Origin: Pseudomonas sp. GD04091
Lineage (GTDB): Bacteria; Pseudomonadota; Gammaproteobacteria; Pseudomonadales; Pseudomonadaceae
Direction of reading: 5' to 3'
DNA length: 64,000 nucleotides
Assembly (NCBI RefSeq): GCF_029836165.1
Contig: NZ_JAOEBG010000016.1
Location: 62,001 to 126,000 of the forward strand
Below, piece by piece: positions 18,380 to 29,327 of the stretch. The position numbers and the translations under genes were made by a program. Positions within the stretch are counted from its first letter, which is position 1. Each line of letters opens with the position of its first letter. The notes beneath the pieces were generated by a model that had not been told where the DNA came from, did no database searches, and was given only the letters and a program-made list of their open reading frames with translations.

Positions 18380-19537
18380 ATGATTATTGACTTCAAAATC
18401 ACGAAGCACGACTTCACTAGTCTTCACCAAGGTAAATCGCCACTCTTAATCAGTAACGCCATTCGCACACCGTTATCTTTTTCCTGGCCCGACGCCAATG
18501 AGATCATCGAGCGAGCGTCTATTGATACAGATGACTTCAAGATTCTCCACAACGGCTTGGTCCCCAAGCAGGAGTACATCGAAACCTTCTACGACGTCGG
18601 CATGGTCAGGCACCGGTTGATCAAGCCGGCGCTCTATGAACGCATGAAAAATGGCGCCACCCTGATTGCCAACAAGCTCGTCAACGAACCCAAGATCCAC
18701 GCCCTGGCCCGCCAGGTGGCGCAGTTCACCGGCCGACAAACCGTCTGCAGCGTGTATGCGGCCTTTGGCCGCCAGGCATCGTTCCAGACCCATTGGGACA
18801 CCCGCGATATCTTCGCCATCCAACTGATTGGCCGAAAACGCTGGATCATCTACCCACCCAGCTTCGCCGAACCTTTGTTCATGCAGCAGAGCAAGGACCT
18901 GGAGCAGGACTACCCCTGCCCGAGCGAGCCGTACATGGACCTGATACTCGAGCCAGGCGACATGCTCTACCTGCCCCGTGGCTGGTGGCACAACCCGCTG
19001 CCGTTCGAGGAAGAAACCTTCCACCTCTCCATTGGCACCTTCCCGGCCAATGCCTTGGACTATGTGCACTGGACCATGCAAAAACTACCCGAGCTGCTGG
19101 CCGCGCGACAGGCGATGACCACCTTCGAGCAGGACCGCGAGAACCTCGCATCACTCGCCGCGCAACTGGCCGAGCGTCTCACTGACGCAGGTCAGTACCA
19201 GACATTCATGGAAGCGTTCGCCATCGCCCAGCGCATCGAGACGCCTCTGGCCATCGATTTGTTCGGCAACCCAAGCATCACACAGCTGCCAGAGGACACC
19301 CGGTTGCGCCTGGCCGCCAACAGCACGGCATCGCTCGAGCACGGCCAACTGATCGCCAATGGCGCCCGGATCAACCTGGATGAGTCGGCGCTGCACGTGG
19401 TGCGCTGTATCGAGCAAGCCCCTGGTGTTCGCCTGGACCACTTGGCAAACGGGCTGGCCGAAATGGACCCAGCCAAACTACGCGTGCTGCTCCACGACCT
19501 GTGCCGTCAGGACATTCTGGAGTTGGTTCGCGCGTGA
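18380..19537 (+). CDS. JmjC-domain (ROX/cupin-4-like) Fe(II)/2-oxoglutarate oxygenase, putative microcin hydroxylase
   Basis: A 385-residue protein with the JmjC iron triad: His138 and Asp140 in QTHWDTRD and the distal His204 in PRGWWHNPLP; GRKRWIIYPP and LEPGDMLYLPRGWW are standard JmjC strands. The C-terminal 60 residues look like a winged helix (HVVRCIEQAPGVRLDHLANG, then LLHDLCRQDILELV). This build, JmjC plus C-terminal winged helix at about 380 residues, is that of ribosomal oxygenases such as YcfD, which hydroxylates an arginine of protein L16. Here it lies between microcin genes and their transporter, so the precursor peptide is a likely substrate; that is inference. G+C rises back to about 60 percent within the gene. 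No clear ribosome site is seen before the ATG. Confidence 0.85.
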   Translation: MIIDFKITKHDFTSLHQGKSPLLISNAIRTPLSFSWPDANEIIERASIDTDDFKILHNGLVPKQEYIETFYDVGMVRHRLIKPALYERMKNGATLIANKLVNEPKIHALARQVAQFTGRQTVCSVYAAFGRQASFQTHWDTRDIFAIQLIGRKRWIIYPPSFAEPLFMQQSKDLEQDYPCPSEPYMDLILEPGDMLYLPRGWWHNPLPFEEETFHLSIGTFPANALDYVHWTMQKLPELLAARQAMTTFEQDRENLASLAAQLAERLTDAGQYQTFMEAFAIAQRIETPLAIDLFGNPSITQLPEDTRLRLAANSTASLEHGQLIANGARINLDESALHVVRCIEQAPGVRLDHLANGLAEMDPAKLRVLLHDLCRQDILELVRA

Positions 19538-19574
19538 ACACCCAGTCGACAGCTTTGATCGAAGGACACAAGCC

Positions 19575-21662
19575 ATGCGCGTGACCTTGCAGGCCGAAAG
19601 CCATGAATGCGCCCTGGCCTGCCTGGTGATGATCGCCGCCGCGCACGGCCTGCACCTGGACCTGGCGACACTGCGTCGGCGCTTCGCCATTTCGAGCAAG
19701 GGCACCAGCCTGGCGCAACTGATCCGCCATGCCCAGCAATTGGCGTTCACCTGCCGGCCAGTGCGCCTGGAGCTCGACGAGATCCGCCAACTGCGCCTGC
19801 CCTGCATCCTGCACTGGAAACTCAACCATTTCGTGGTGCTGGAGAAATGCCAGGCCAATCGCCTGGTGCTCCTCGACCCCGCCCACGGGCGCCAGCGGGT
19901 CTCGCTGGAGGAAGCATCCCGGCACTTCACGGGTGTCGCCCTGGAGCTCTCGCCCAATACCGAATTCACGCCCGCTCGGCACAAGCCTCGCATACGCTTG
20001 AGCGCCTTGACCGGACGGATACAAGGGCTCAAGCGAGCGCTGGGCAACATCCTGGTACTGGCGCTCGCCATGGAAATGGTGGCCCTGCTCTCACCCCAGG
20101 TAACCCAGTGGGTGGTCGATGGCGCACTGGTGTCGGCGGACCGGCACCTGCTGCTATTGGCAGTGCTGGGCGGCTGCATGCTGATGCTGGTGGACTTTGC
20201 CCTGCGCATGGGCCGTGGTTGGATGAACCTGCGCCTCAACCAGCAACTGGCCCTGCAATGGTCGGGCAATCTGTGCAGCCACTTGCTGCAACTGCCCTGG
20301 TCTTTTTTTGAACGGCGCCAGCTAGGCGACATCAGCGCACGCTTCCAGTCGCTGTCCGCCATCCGCAACGTGTTGACCAATGGCGCGGTGAGCGTGCTGC
20401 TGGATGGCCTGGTCACCGTCATCACCGTGGCCATGATGCTGCTGTACAGCCCTCTGCTGACCTGCATCGTAGGCAGCGCGGTGCTGCTCTACGCGTTGTT
20501 GCGCCTGGCGTTCTACCATCCCTTGCGCGGTGCTTCAGAGGAACGAATCGTGCTGAGCGCACGGGAAAACTCATACTTCCTCGAAACGATCCGCACGGCC
20601 ATGCCGATCAAGCTGTTCAACATGACCTCGGCGCGCCTGGCCTGCTGGCAAAACATGCTGGCCGATGTGCAGAACCGCGACCTCGCCACGCAGAAGATGC
20701 TGCTGTTGTTCGCCAGCCTCAATACCCTGGTCTTCGGCATCGAAGGCATGTTGCTGCTGTATGTCGGCGGCATGGCCGTCCTCGACGCAGACCTGTCGCT
20801 GGGTATGCTGCTGGCTTTTCTGGCCTACAAGAGCCAGTTCACCGGGCGCGCCAGCAAACTGATCGACCTGGGCATCGAAATCAGCATGCTGTCGTTGCAT
20901 GCCGAGCGTTTGGCCGATATCGCGCTGGAGCCCATCGAGCCAAGCGCCCAACTGGAAACCGATGTGCGCCGCATCGTGCCCAGTGTCGAATTCAGGGACG
21001 TTTCTTTTCGCTATGCCGAAGGGGAACCCTGGATCATCCGCAACCTGTCACTGACCATTGCTGCTGGCGAAGCGGTCGTGATCGTCGGGGAGTCGGGTTG
21101 CGGCAAGTCGACGCTGTTCAAACTGATGCTCGGCCTGCTGCAACCTACCGATGGCGAGATTCGGGTCGGTGGCATTCCAGTTCGCCAACTGGGCGTCGAA
21201 GGGCTGCGCAGCCTGATAGGCACGGTGATGCAGGACGATCACCTGCTGGCCGGCTCCCTCATGGAAAACATCGCCTGTTTCGACCCTCAAGCCGATCAGG
21301 GCGAAATCGAGGCTGCCGCGCGTCAGGCGCATATCCACGACACAATCAACCAGATGCCCATGGGCTACCAGACCCTGGTGACGGAAATGGGCAATGGCCT
21401 GTCAGGCGGCCAACGACAAAGGTTGCTGTTGGCCAGAGCGCTGTACAAGCAACCCAGGATCCTGGCCCTGGACGAGGCCACCAGCCAACTGGACCCGCTT
21501 GGCGAGCAGTGGGTAACGAAGGCCCTGCAACAGCTGCGCATGACCCGTATCAGCATCGCCCATCGCCAGGAAACCATCGCCTTGGCAAATCGGGTGATAC
21601 GCCTGCAAAACGGCGCAATCGTCGAGGATTCTCGGCACGCAGCAACGCAGGCCTTGGCTTGA
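19575..21662 (+). CDS. Peptidase C39-containing ABC transporter (PCAT, CvaB-type)
   Basis: A 695-residue exporter. Residues 1-130 are a C39 protease domain that removes double-glycine leaders: Gln6, catalytic Cys12 (ESHECALAC), His85 (KLNHFVVLEK) and Asp101 (LLDPAHGR). A six-helix transmembrane domain follows (about 150-450), then an ATPase with Walker A GESGCGKST (about residue 505), signature LSGGQRQRLLLARAL, Walker B ILALDEATSQLD and the H-loop IAHR. All catalytic residues are present, so it should both cleave and export the peptide at 17061. I start at the ATG with GAAGGA before it, 37 bases after the JmjC stop. The next gene starts inside its stop codon (TGATG). Confidence 0.95.
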   Translation: MRVTLQAESHECALACLVMIAAAHGLHLDLATLRRRFAISSKGTSLAQLIRHAQQLAFTCRPVRLELDEIRQLRLPCILHWKLNHFVVLEKCQANRLVLLDPAHGRQRVSLEEASRHFTGVALELSPNTEFTPARHKPRIRLSALTGRIQGLKRALGNILVLALAMEMVALLSPQVTQWVVDGALVSADRHLLLLAVLGGCMLMLVDFALRMGRGWMNLRLNQQLALQWSGNLCSHLLQLPWSFFERRQLGDISARFQSLSAIRNVLTNGAVSVLLDGLVTVITVAMMLLYSPLLTCIVGSAVLLYALLRLAFYHPLRGASEERIVLSARENSYFLETIRTAMPIKLFNMTSARLACWQNMLADVQNRDLATQKMLLLFASLNTLVFGIEGMLLLYVGGMAVLDADLSLGMLLAFLAYKSQFTGRASKLIDLGIEISMLSLHAERLADIALEPIEPSAQLETDVRRIVPSVEFRDVSFRYAEGEPWIIRNLSLTIAAGEAVVIVGESGCGKSTLFKLMLGLLQPTDGEIRVGGIPVRQLGVEGLRSLIGTVMQDDHLLAGSLMENIACFDPQADQGEIEAAARQAHIHDTINQMPMGYQTLVTEMGNGLSGGQRQRLLLARALYKQPRILALDEATSQLDPLGEQWVTKALQQLRMTRISIAHRQETIALANRVIRLQNGAIVEDSRHAATQALA

Positions 21663-23011
21663 TGCCTTGCCTGGACTATCGGTTTGGCCTTGCTCTGGTG
21701 CTGCTGCTGACTGCGATGGCCTGCGCCGCGGACGACCTGGTCAGCGCTTATCGGGCCGCTTTGCTACACGACCCACAATGGTCTGCGGCCAACGCCGAGC
21801 ACCTGGCGGGCCAGGAGTCCGAAGTCCAGGCCCGTGCAGGCCTGTGGCCAGAGCTGTCTTTGCAGGCGCAGCAGGCGTGGACGCGTACCCAGTACCAACT
21901 CGAACACGAGGCGATGAGCGATAGCCGCCGGAACCAGACACTCAGCATTCAATTGGTCCAGCCACTGTTTCGCTGGAAGCATTGGGTCCAGTACCAGCAA
22001 GGCACCCAGCAAGCGGCCCTGGCCACCTGTCGCTTTCACGAGGCGCGCCAAGCCTTGCTCCTGCGGGTCGCCGAGGCCTACTTCGAAGTGCTCGGCACAG
22101 AGGCGCAGGTGCATGCCTTGCGCCAGCAGCAAACTGCTGGTGTTCAGCTCCTGGCCAGCGCTCGCAAGCATTTCGAACTTGGCAATGCCAGCATCACCGA
22201 TATGCATGACGCACAAGCCAGCGCCGAGCAGACTAAGGCAGCGTTGATTGCGGCCATCAGCCAGGTCGAAAAGGCGCGGCATGCATTGGCGAGCATGACC
22301 GGTCGATCGCCCGGCGTCTTGCGCGACCTACGTGAAGGCGTGCAATTCCCCGCACCAGCGCCAGCCGACATCGCTTTCTGGCTGGCATCGGCGCGACAGG
22401 ATGCCTATGCAGTCCAGGTGCAGGCGCTGCGCCTGGCAATCGCGCAGAACGAAGTTCGCAGTCGCAATGCCGAGCATCTGCCAACGCTCGACCTGGTAGC
22501 GAACCGAGGTATCCAGCAGCAGCCCAGCATGGGCAATGAACGCAGCGACCTGTCCAGCATCAGCCTGCGCTTTCAGCTACCGCTGTACGGTGGTGGACGC
22601 GCTACCTCGGCGGTACGCCAAGCACAGGCCTTGCGAGCGCAAAGCGAGGCCCTGCACGAGGACGCCATGCGCATCGCGCAACTTCAAGTCCATGAAGCCT
22701 GGTTGGAGATACGTGATGGCCAGGCGCAGGCACGGTCTCTGGGGACCGCGAAGTCTTCCGCCACGACCGCCCTGGAAGCCAATCGCCTGGGATACCAAGT
22801 AGGCGTGCGTGTCAGCCGAGACGTGCTGGACGCCCAAGGGCGGCTCACCGAGGTGACGCAACGACTGGCTCGAGTGCGCTACGCCATACTGCTCGCCCAA
22901 CTACGCTTGAAGGCCGCCGTGGGTGGACTGATGGAAAAAGACCTGCATGCGGTCAACGGGCTGCTTGCCTACTCCGAGCAGCACCTGAACGCTGAAGCGA
23001 TACGCCCATGA
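21662..23011 (+). CDS. TolC-family outer membrane channel of the microcin exporter
   Basis: A 449-residue protein with a signal peptide (about 1-22, ending MACA) and the long alpha-helical hairpin repeats of outer-membrane efflux proteins: an N-terminal AYRAALLHDPQWSAANAE and the paired second-half repeat ARQDAYAVQVQALRLAIAQNE. The length is in the TolC range. It overlaps the transporter gene by one base, so this locus carries its own outer-membrane channel rather than borrowing a housekeeping TolC. It is the last gene of the secretion unit; 130 bases separate it from the next gene. Confidence 0.93.
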   Translation: MPCLDYRFGLALVLLLTAMACAADDLVSAYRAALLHDPQWSAANAEHLAGQESEVQARAGLWPELSLQAQQAWTRTQYQLEHEAMSDSRRNQTLSIQLVQPLFRWKHWVQYQQGTQQAALATCRFHEARQALLLRVAEAYFEVLGTEAQVHALRQQQTAGVQLLASARKHFELGNASITDMHDAQASAEQTKAALIAAISQVEKARHALASMTGRSPGVLRDLREGVQFPAPAPADIAFWLASARQDAYAVQVQALRLAIAQNEVRSRNAEHLPTLDLVANRGIQQQPSMGNERSDLSSISLRFQLPLYGGGRATSAVRQAQALRAQSEALHEDAMRIAQLQVHEAWLEIRDGQAQARSLGTAKSSATTALEANRLGYQVGVRVSRDVLDAQGRLTEVTQRLARVRYAILLAQLRLKAAVGGLMEKDLHAVNGLLAYSEQHLNAEAIRP

Positions 23012-23141
23012 ATACAGGGTCAGAACAAGGATCATGACAAAGGCGGTTGTGTAGGCCGACATCATTTTAGGAAATGAACTACACAGCCTCCCTATACTGG
23101 CTTGCTAGGTTTCCTGTTCCACCGGGGCGGGATAAACCACC

Positions 23142-23624
23142 ATGACCATGAAGCAGTTTCTGATCGTTCTCTGCCTCTGCGCACCGCAACTGGCCCAGGC
23201 TACGGCACCCGCTCCAGCCAACAGCGACGACCACCGAGCCACTGCGCACCTCAGCGCCGAGCAAGCGCGGCGCATGGCTACCGCCGCCGAGCAGGCAGCT
23301 CTGGCCCACGGGCATGCCATCGTCGACAATCACGGCAACCTGAAGCACTTCCATCGCATGGACGGCACCAGCAGCGGCAGCGTACAAGTCGCGCAACTCA
23401 AGGCCTCGACATCGGCGCGCTTTCCGGCCTCCTCTCGTTCGCTGGGCGAACGAAGCGCCGCGTTACCCGCCAATCCCTATGCCTCACTACCAGGCTTTCT
23501 ATTGCTGGAGGGCGGCTTGCCGATCATGGATGCCAAGGGTGCGCATATCGGCGGTATCGGTATCAGTGGTGCGACACCGGAGTTGGACGCCCAGTTCGCC
23601 CAGGCCGCGCTCGACGCAAGCTGA
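23142..23624 (+). CDS. Secreted HbpS/GlcG-family heme-binding-like protein
   Basis: A 160-residue protein with a signal peptide (about 1-20, ending QLAQA) and the GlcG/HbpS core in its C-terminal half: LPGFLLLEGGLPIMDAKGAH followed by IGGIGISGATPELDAQFAQAAL. The N-terminal half contains SAEQARRMATAAEQAA and a histidine-rich run (NHGNLKHFHRMDG). Family members bind heme or act on small molecules in the periplasm or outside. An alternative ATG at 23148 is equally possible. It has its own spacer and a shared terminator, so I do not count it as part of the microcin operon, though it is next to it. Confidence 0.8.
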   Translation: MTMKQFLIVLCLCAPQLAQATAPAPANSDDHRATAHLSAEQARRMATAAEQAALAHGHAIVDNHGNLKHFHRMDGTSSGSVQVAQLKASTSARFPASSRSLGERSAALPANPYASLPGFLLLEGGLPIMDAKGAHIGGIGISGATPELDAQFAQAALDAS

Positions 23625-23656
23625 TCAGCAGCTGCGCCAACGTCCTGGCGGGCTCA

Positions 23657-23692
23657 ATAAAAAACCCCTGAAACTTGCGTTTCAGGGGTTTC
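23657..23692. terminator. Bidirectional rho-independent terminator between the HbpS-like gene and ssb
   Basis: An 11-bp stem, AACCCCTGAAA (23663-23673) and TTTCAGGGGTT (23680-23690), with a 6-nt loop, flanked by A-run on the left and TTT on the right. It can serve the convergent genes on both strands. Confidence 0.88.
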
Positions 23693-23714
23693 TGGCAACC
23701 CGTACGGCTCGAAC

Positions 23715-24260
23715 TTAGAACGGAATATCGTCGTCGAAGCTGTCGAAATCAGCGGCTGGCTGCGGAGCCGGCTGTTGCGCGGCCGGGCGCTGCGGGGCCT
23801 GCTGCGGGCGCGGAGCCTGCTGACGTGGGGCCTGCTGGTTGTACTGCTGCTGGCCGCCCTGGTTGTAGTTGCCGCCACCCTGGTTGTACGGGTCGCCGCC
23901 CTGCTGCTGGCCCTGCGGACGACCGCCGAGCAGCTGCATGGTGCCGTTAATGTCAACGATGATCTCGGTGGTGTAGCGCTTGATGCCGTCCTTTTCCCAC
24001 TCACGGGTCTGCAGCTTGCCCTCGATGTAGCACTGCGAACCTTTACGCAGGTATTCACCGGCGATCTCGGCGACCTTGCCGAACAGCGAGACGCGGTGCC
24101 ACTCGGTGCGCTCGACCTTCTGGCCGGACTGCTTGTCGGTCCACTGCTCGCTGGTGGCCAGGCTCAGGTTGGTCACGGCGTTACCGTTGGGTAGGTAGCG
24201 GACTTCGGGATCCTGACCGCAGGTGCCGACCAGAATGACTTTGTTAACCCCACGGGCCAT
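23715..24260 (-). CDS. ssb: Single-stranded DNA-binding protein
   Basis: A 181-residue SSB. The N-terminal OB fold (VNKVILVGTCGQDPEVRYLP, then WHRVSLFGKVAEIAGEYLRKG) binds ssDNA as a tetramer; a Gly/Gln/Pro-rich disordered linker (about 112-165) leads to the acidic tip DDDIPF that recruits repair and replication partners. Length agrees with Pseudomonas SSB (165-185). It starts 9 bases after the MFS stop, so it is probably read partly from the MFS promoter. Its product works with UvrA-type repair encoded next door, but the genes are divergent. Confidence 0.98.
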   Translation of the reverse strand: MARGVNKVILVGTCGQDPEVRYLPNGNAVTNLSLATSEQWTDKQSGQKVERTEWHRVSLFGKVAEIAGEYLRKGSQCYIEGKLQTREWEKDGIKRYTTEIIVDINGTMQLLGGRPQGQQQGGDPYNQGGGNYNQGGQQQYNQQAPRQQAPRPQQAPQRPAAQQPAPQPAADFDSFDDDIPF

Positions 24261-24269
24261 AACGTTCTC

Positions 24270-25664
24270 CTAGGCTTCGCACGCCGAAGAGGCTGGGTTC
24301 ACCAGTCGCTCGAGGGTCGCACGGTCCAAAATTTTCGTATCCAGTTTGATATAGATGGCGGCTTCGTCTGCCACCACCACAGCGTCGGTCACACCCGGCA
24401 CGGCCATCAGGCGCTCGGTCAGTCCGGCTTCCCGGACCGCTTCCGGCGTCAGCGGCATGCGCAGGCTGGTCACGTAGGGTGGCTCGTTCATGCGCAACGC
24501 GGTGAGCAACCACAGGACGCACAACACGGCACACCCCAGGAACACCATGCTCAAGCCACCGTGCTGGAACAACCAGCCACCGAGGATGCCTCCCAGCGCG
24601 GCACCGAGGAACTGGCTGGTGGAATACACCCCCATCGCCGTCCCCTTGCCACCGGCAGGCGACACCTTGCTGACCAGCGAAGGCAAGGATGCCTCCAGCA
24701 GGTTGAATGCGGTAAAGAATACCACGGTGCCGATCACCAGTCCGTGCAAGTTGTCAGCCCACTGCCAGAAGAACACCTCCACCAGCAGCAGAACACTGAC
24801 CGCGCCGAGCAACACGCGTTTCATCTTGCGCTTCTTCTCTCCATAAATGATGAAGGGGATCATTGCAAAAAATGAAACCAGCAGCGCGGTCAGGTACACC
24901 CACCAGTGCTCCTCCTTGGGCAGCCCGCCGCGCTCGACGAAGGCCAGGGGCAGCGCGACGAAGCTGGCCATCAGGATGGCGTGCAGCACGAAAATGCTGA
25001 TGTCCAGGCGCAGAAGGTCCGGATTGCGCAGGGTCGGGCCGAGGGCTTGACGGGCAACACCGGACTCTCGATGTGTCAGCACGCTGTGCGAGTTGGGCAC
25101 GACGAAGGCGATCAGGCCAATGCCGACCAGGGCAAGTCCTGCGGTGGCGAGGAACAATCCTGACAAGCCAAAGGCGCGGGTCAGCAGCGGCCCAACCACC
25201 ATCGCCACGGCGAACGACAGGCCGATGCTCATGCCGATCATGGCCATGGCCTTGGTGCGATGCTGTTCGCGGGTCAGGTCGGAGAGCAGCGCCATGACCG
25301 CTGCGGAAATCGCTCCGGCGCCCTGCAGGATGCGCCCCGCGATCACGCCCCAGATCGAGTCGGCCTGGGCCGCCAGCACGCTGCCCAGGGCAAAGATGAC
25401 CAGTCCCAGGTAGATCACCGGGCGACGGCCGATGCGGTCGGAAATCACCCCGAACGGAATCTGCAGCACGGCTTGCGTCAGGCCGTAGGCGCCGATGGCC
25501 AGGCCGATCAGTGCCGGCGTGGCGCCCGCCAGGTCCATGCCGTAGGTGGCCAGCACCGGCAGTACCATGAACATGCCCAGCATACGAAAGGCAAAGACCA
25601 GGGCCAGGCCGCTCGCGGCGCGGGTTTCGCTGCCGCTCATGCGTTCGTTGTGGGTGTCGTGCAT
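24270..25664 (-). CDS. MFS transporter, YajR-like with a C-terminal ferredoxin-like domain
   Basis: A 464-residue major facilitator protein with twelve hydrophobic segments; motif A is GVISDRIGRRPVIY after helix 2. After the last helix (residues about 385-400) a soluble tail of about 60 residues (PEAVREAGLTERLMAVPGVT onward) resembles the HMA/YAM domain that distinguishes YajR. Substrate unknown; drug/proton antiport is a family-level guess. An in-frame ATG eight codons downstream (25640) could be the true start. It is immediately upstream of ssb and divergent from uvrA. Confidence 0.87.
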   Translation of the reverse strand: MHDTHNERMSGSETRAASGLALVFAFRMLGMFMVLPVLATYGMDLAGATPALIGLAIGAYGLTQAVLQIPFGVISDRIGRRPVIYLGLVIFALGSVLAAQADSIWGVIAGRILQGAGAISAAVMALLSDLTREQHRTKAMAMIGMSIGLSFAVAMVVGPLLTRAFGLSGLFLATAGLALVGIGLIAFVVPNSHSVLTHRESGVARQALGPTLRNPDLLRLDISIFVLHAILMASFVALPLAFVERGGLPKEEHWWVYLTALLVSFFAMIPFIIYGEKKRKMKRVLLGAVSVLLLVEVFFWQWADNLHGLVIGTVVFFTAFNLLEASLPSLVSKVSPAGGKGTAMGVYSTSQFLGAALGGILGGWLFQHGGLSMVFLGCAVLCVLWLLTALRMNEPPYVTSLRMPLTPEAVREAGLTERLMAVPGVTDAVVVADEAAIYIKLDTKILDRATLERLVNPASSACEA

Positions 25665-25732
25665 GGATTAACCTCGTGTGAACCGGCGGCGATTCTATCA
25701 GTCCGACGCCTTGCCGGCATATACGCGACGCT

Positions 25733-25762
25733 TTGCCGCGTACTGGCGGCGCGCCGTATACT
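25733..25762 (+). promoter_or_regulatory. Probable sigma-70 promoter of uvrA
   Basis: TTGCCG at 25733-25738 and TATACT at 25757-25762 are separated by 18 bases, ending 31 bases before the GTG start of uvrA. I found no clear CTG-N10-CAG LexA box in 25665-25793. Confidence 0.6.
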
Positions 25763-25793
25763 CCTTTGTTTATGCCCGCCGAGCGAGGCCGTA

Positions 25794-28628
<2,835 letters not shown>

Positions 28629-28635
28629 AGCGATG

Positions 28636-28692
28636 GGGGCGCTTTGCGCCCCTTTCGCGGCCTTGTGCCGCGAAAGGGCTGCAACGCAGCCC
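28636..28692. terminator. Triple-hairpin terminator region between uvrA and the ferritin gene
   Basis: Three adjoining perfect hairpins: GGGGCGC-TTT-GCGCCCC plus TTT (28636-28655) ends uvrA; CTTTCGCGGC-CTTGT-GCCGCGAAAG (28652-28676); and GGGCTGC-AAC-GCAGCCC (28676-28692), which on the minus strand is followed by TTTCG and can end the ferritin transcript. Confidence 0.8.
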
Positions 28693-28699
28693 CCAGCTT

Positions 28700-29164
28700 T
28701 TACATCTGCGACTGCAGGTAGTTCTCGAGGCCAATGGCCTTGATCAGCCCCTGCTGCTTCTCCAGCCAGTAGGTGTGATCCTCTTCGGTATCCGCCAACT
28801 GCGCGCGCAGGATGTCACGGCTGATGTAGTCCTTGTGCAGCTCGCACAGCTCGATGCCCTTGCACAGCGCGGCACGGACCTTGTACTCGAGCTTGAGATC
28901 GGCCTCGATCATTTCCGGCACGGTACTGCCCACCTCCAGGTCGTCCGCACGCATGTCGGGCGTGCCTTCGAGCATGAGGATACGGCGCATCAGGGCGTCG
29001 GCATGCTGGGTCTCTTCTTCCATCTCGTGGTTGATACGTTCGTAGAGCTTGGTCAGGCCCCAGTCTTCGTACATCCGCGAGTGAATGAAGTACTGATCGC
29101 GTGCTGCCAGTTCGCCCTTCAGCAACGTGACGAGATAGTTGATTACGTCCGGGTGACCTTGCAT
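28700..29164 (-). CDS. ftnA: Bacterial ferritin of the bacterioferritin superfamily lacking the heme methionine
   Basis: A 154-residue iron-storage subunit. Ferroxidase ligands are visible: Glu18 (KGELAARDQYF), Glu51 and His54 (EEETQHAD), Glu94 (EADLKLEYK), Glu127 and His130 (ADTEEDHTYWLE). At position 52, where heme-binding bacterioferritins have methionine, there is threonine, so this should be the non-heme FtnA type that forms P. aeruginosa heteropolymers with heme-binding BfrB. The frame is open 30 codons upstream, but homology starts at MQGHPDVINYL. It lies downstream of katA on the same strand; catalase and ferritin together limit iron-driven oxidative damage. Confidence 0.93.
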   Translation of the reverse strand: MQGHPDVINYLVTLLKGELAARDQYFIHSRMYEDWGLTKLYERINHEMEEETQHADALMRRILMLEGTPDMRADDLEVGSTVPEMIEADLKLEYKVRAALCKGIELCELHKDYISRDILRAQLADTEEDHTYWLEKQQGLIKAIGLENYLQSQM

Positions 29165-29285
29165 CGCCCTGCTTCTCCCTGTGAATACGTCAATGCCACA
29201 TAGTGTGAACCAGGTTTTGCTCGTGGTCACTGAAAAACGCGCAATCGGAAGCAAAAAATCGGTTAAACAGTAGTGATATTCATTG

Positions 29286-29315
29286 AAAAACCGCCCAAAT
29301 GAGGGCGGTTCTTCT
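29286..29315 (-). terminator. Rho-independent terminator of katA
   Basis: Stem AACCGCCC (29289-29296) and GGGCGGTT (29303-29310) with a 6-nt loop; on the minus strand it is followed by five T residues. It lies 13 bases past the katA stop. Confidence 0.9.
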
Positions 29316-29327
29316 TATCACTTCGAC

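Noticed and set aside
18380..19537. Housekeeping ribosomal oxygenase (YcfD/RoxA) for L16
   Set aside because: Not excluded, but the gene sits inside the microcin locus on the same strand and spacing as its neighbours, so a role there is the better first guess; kept as an alternative.
25665..25793. LexA (SOS) box upstream of uvrA
   Set aside because: I looked for a CTGTATAT...ACAG palindrome and found none by eye; only a sigma-70-like promoter is supported.
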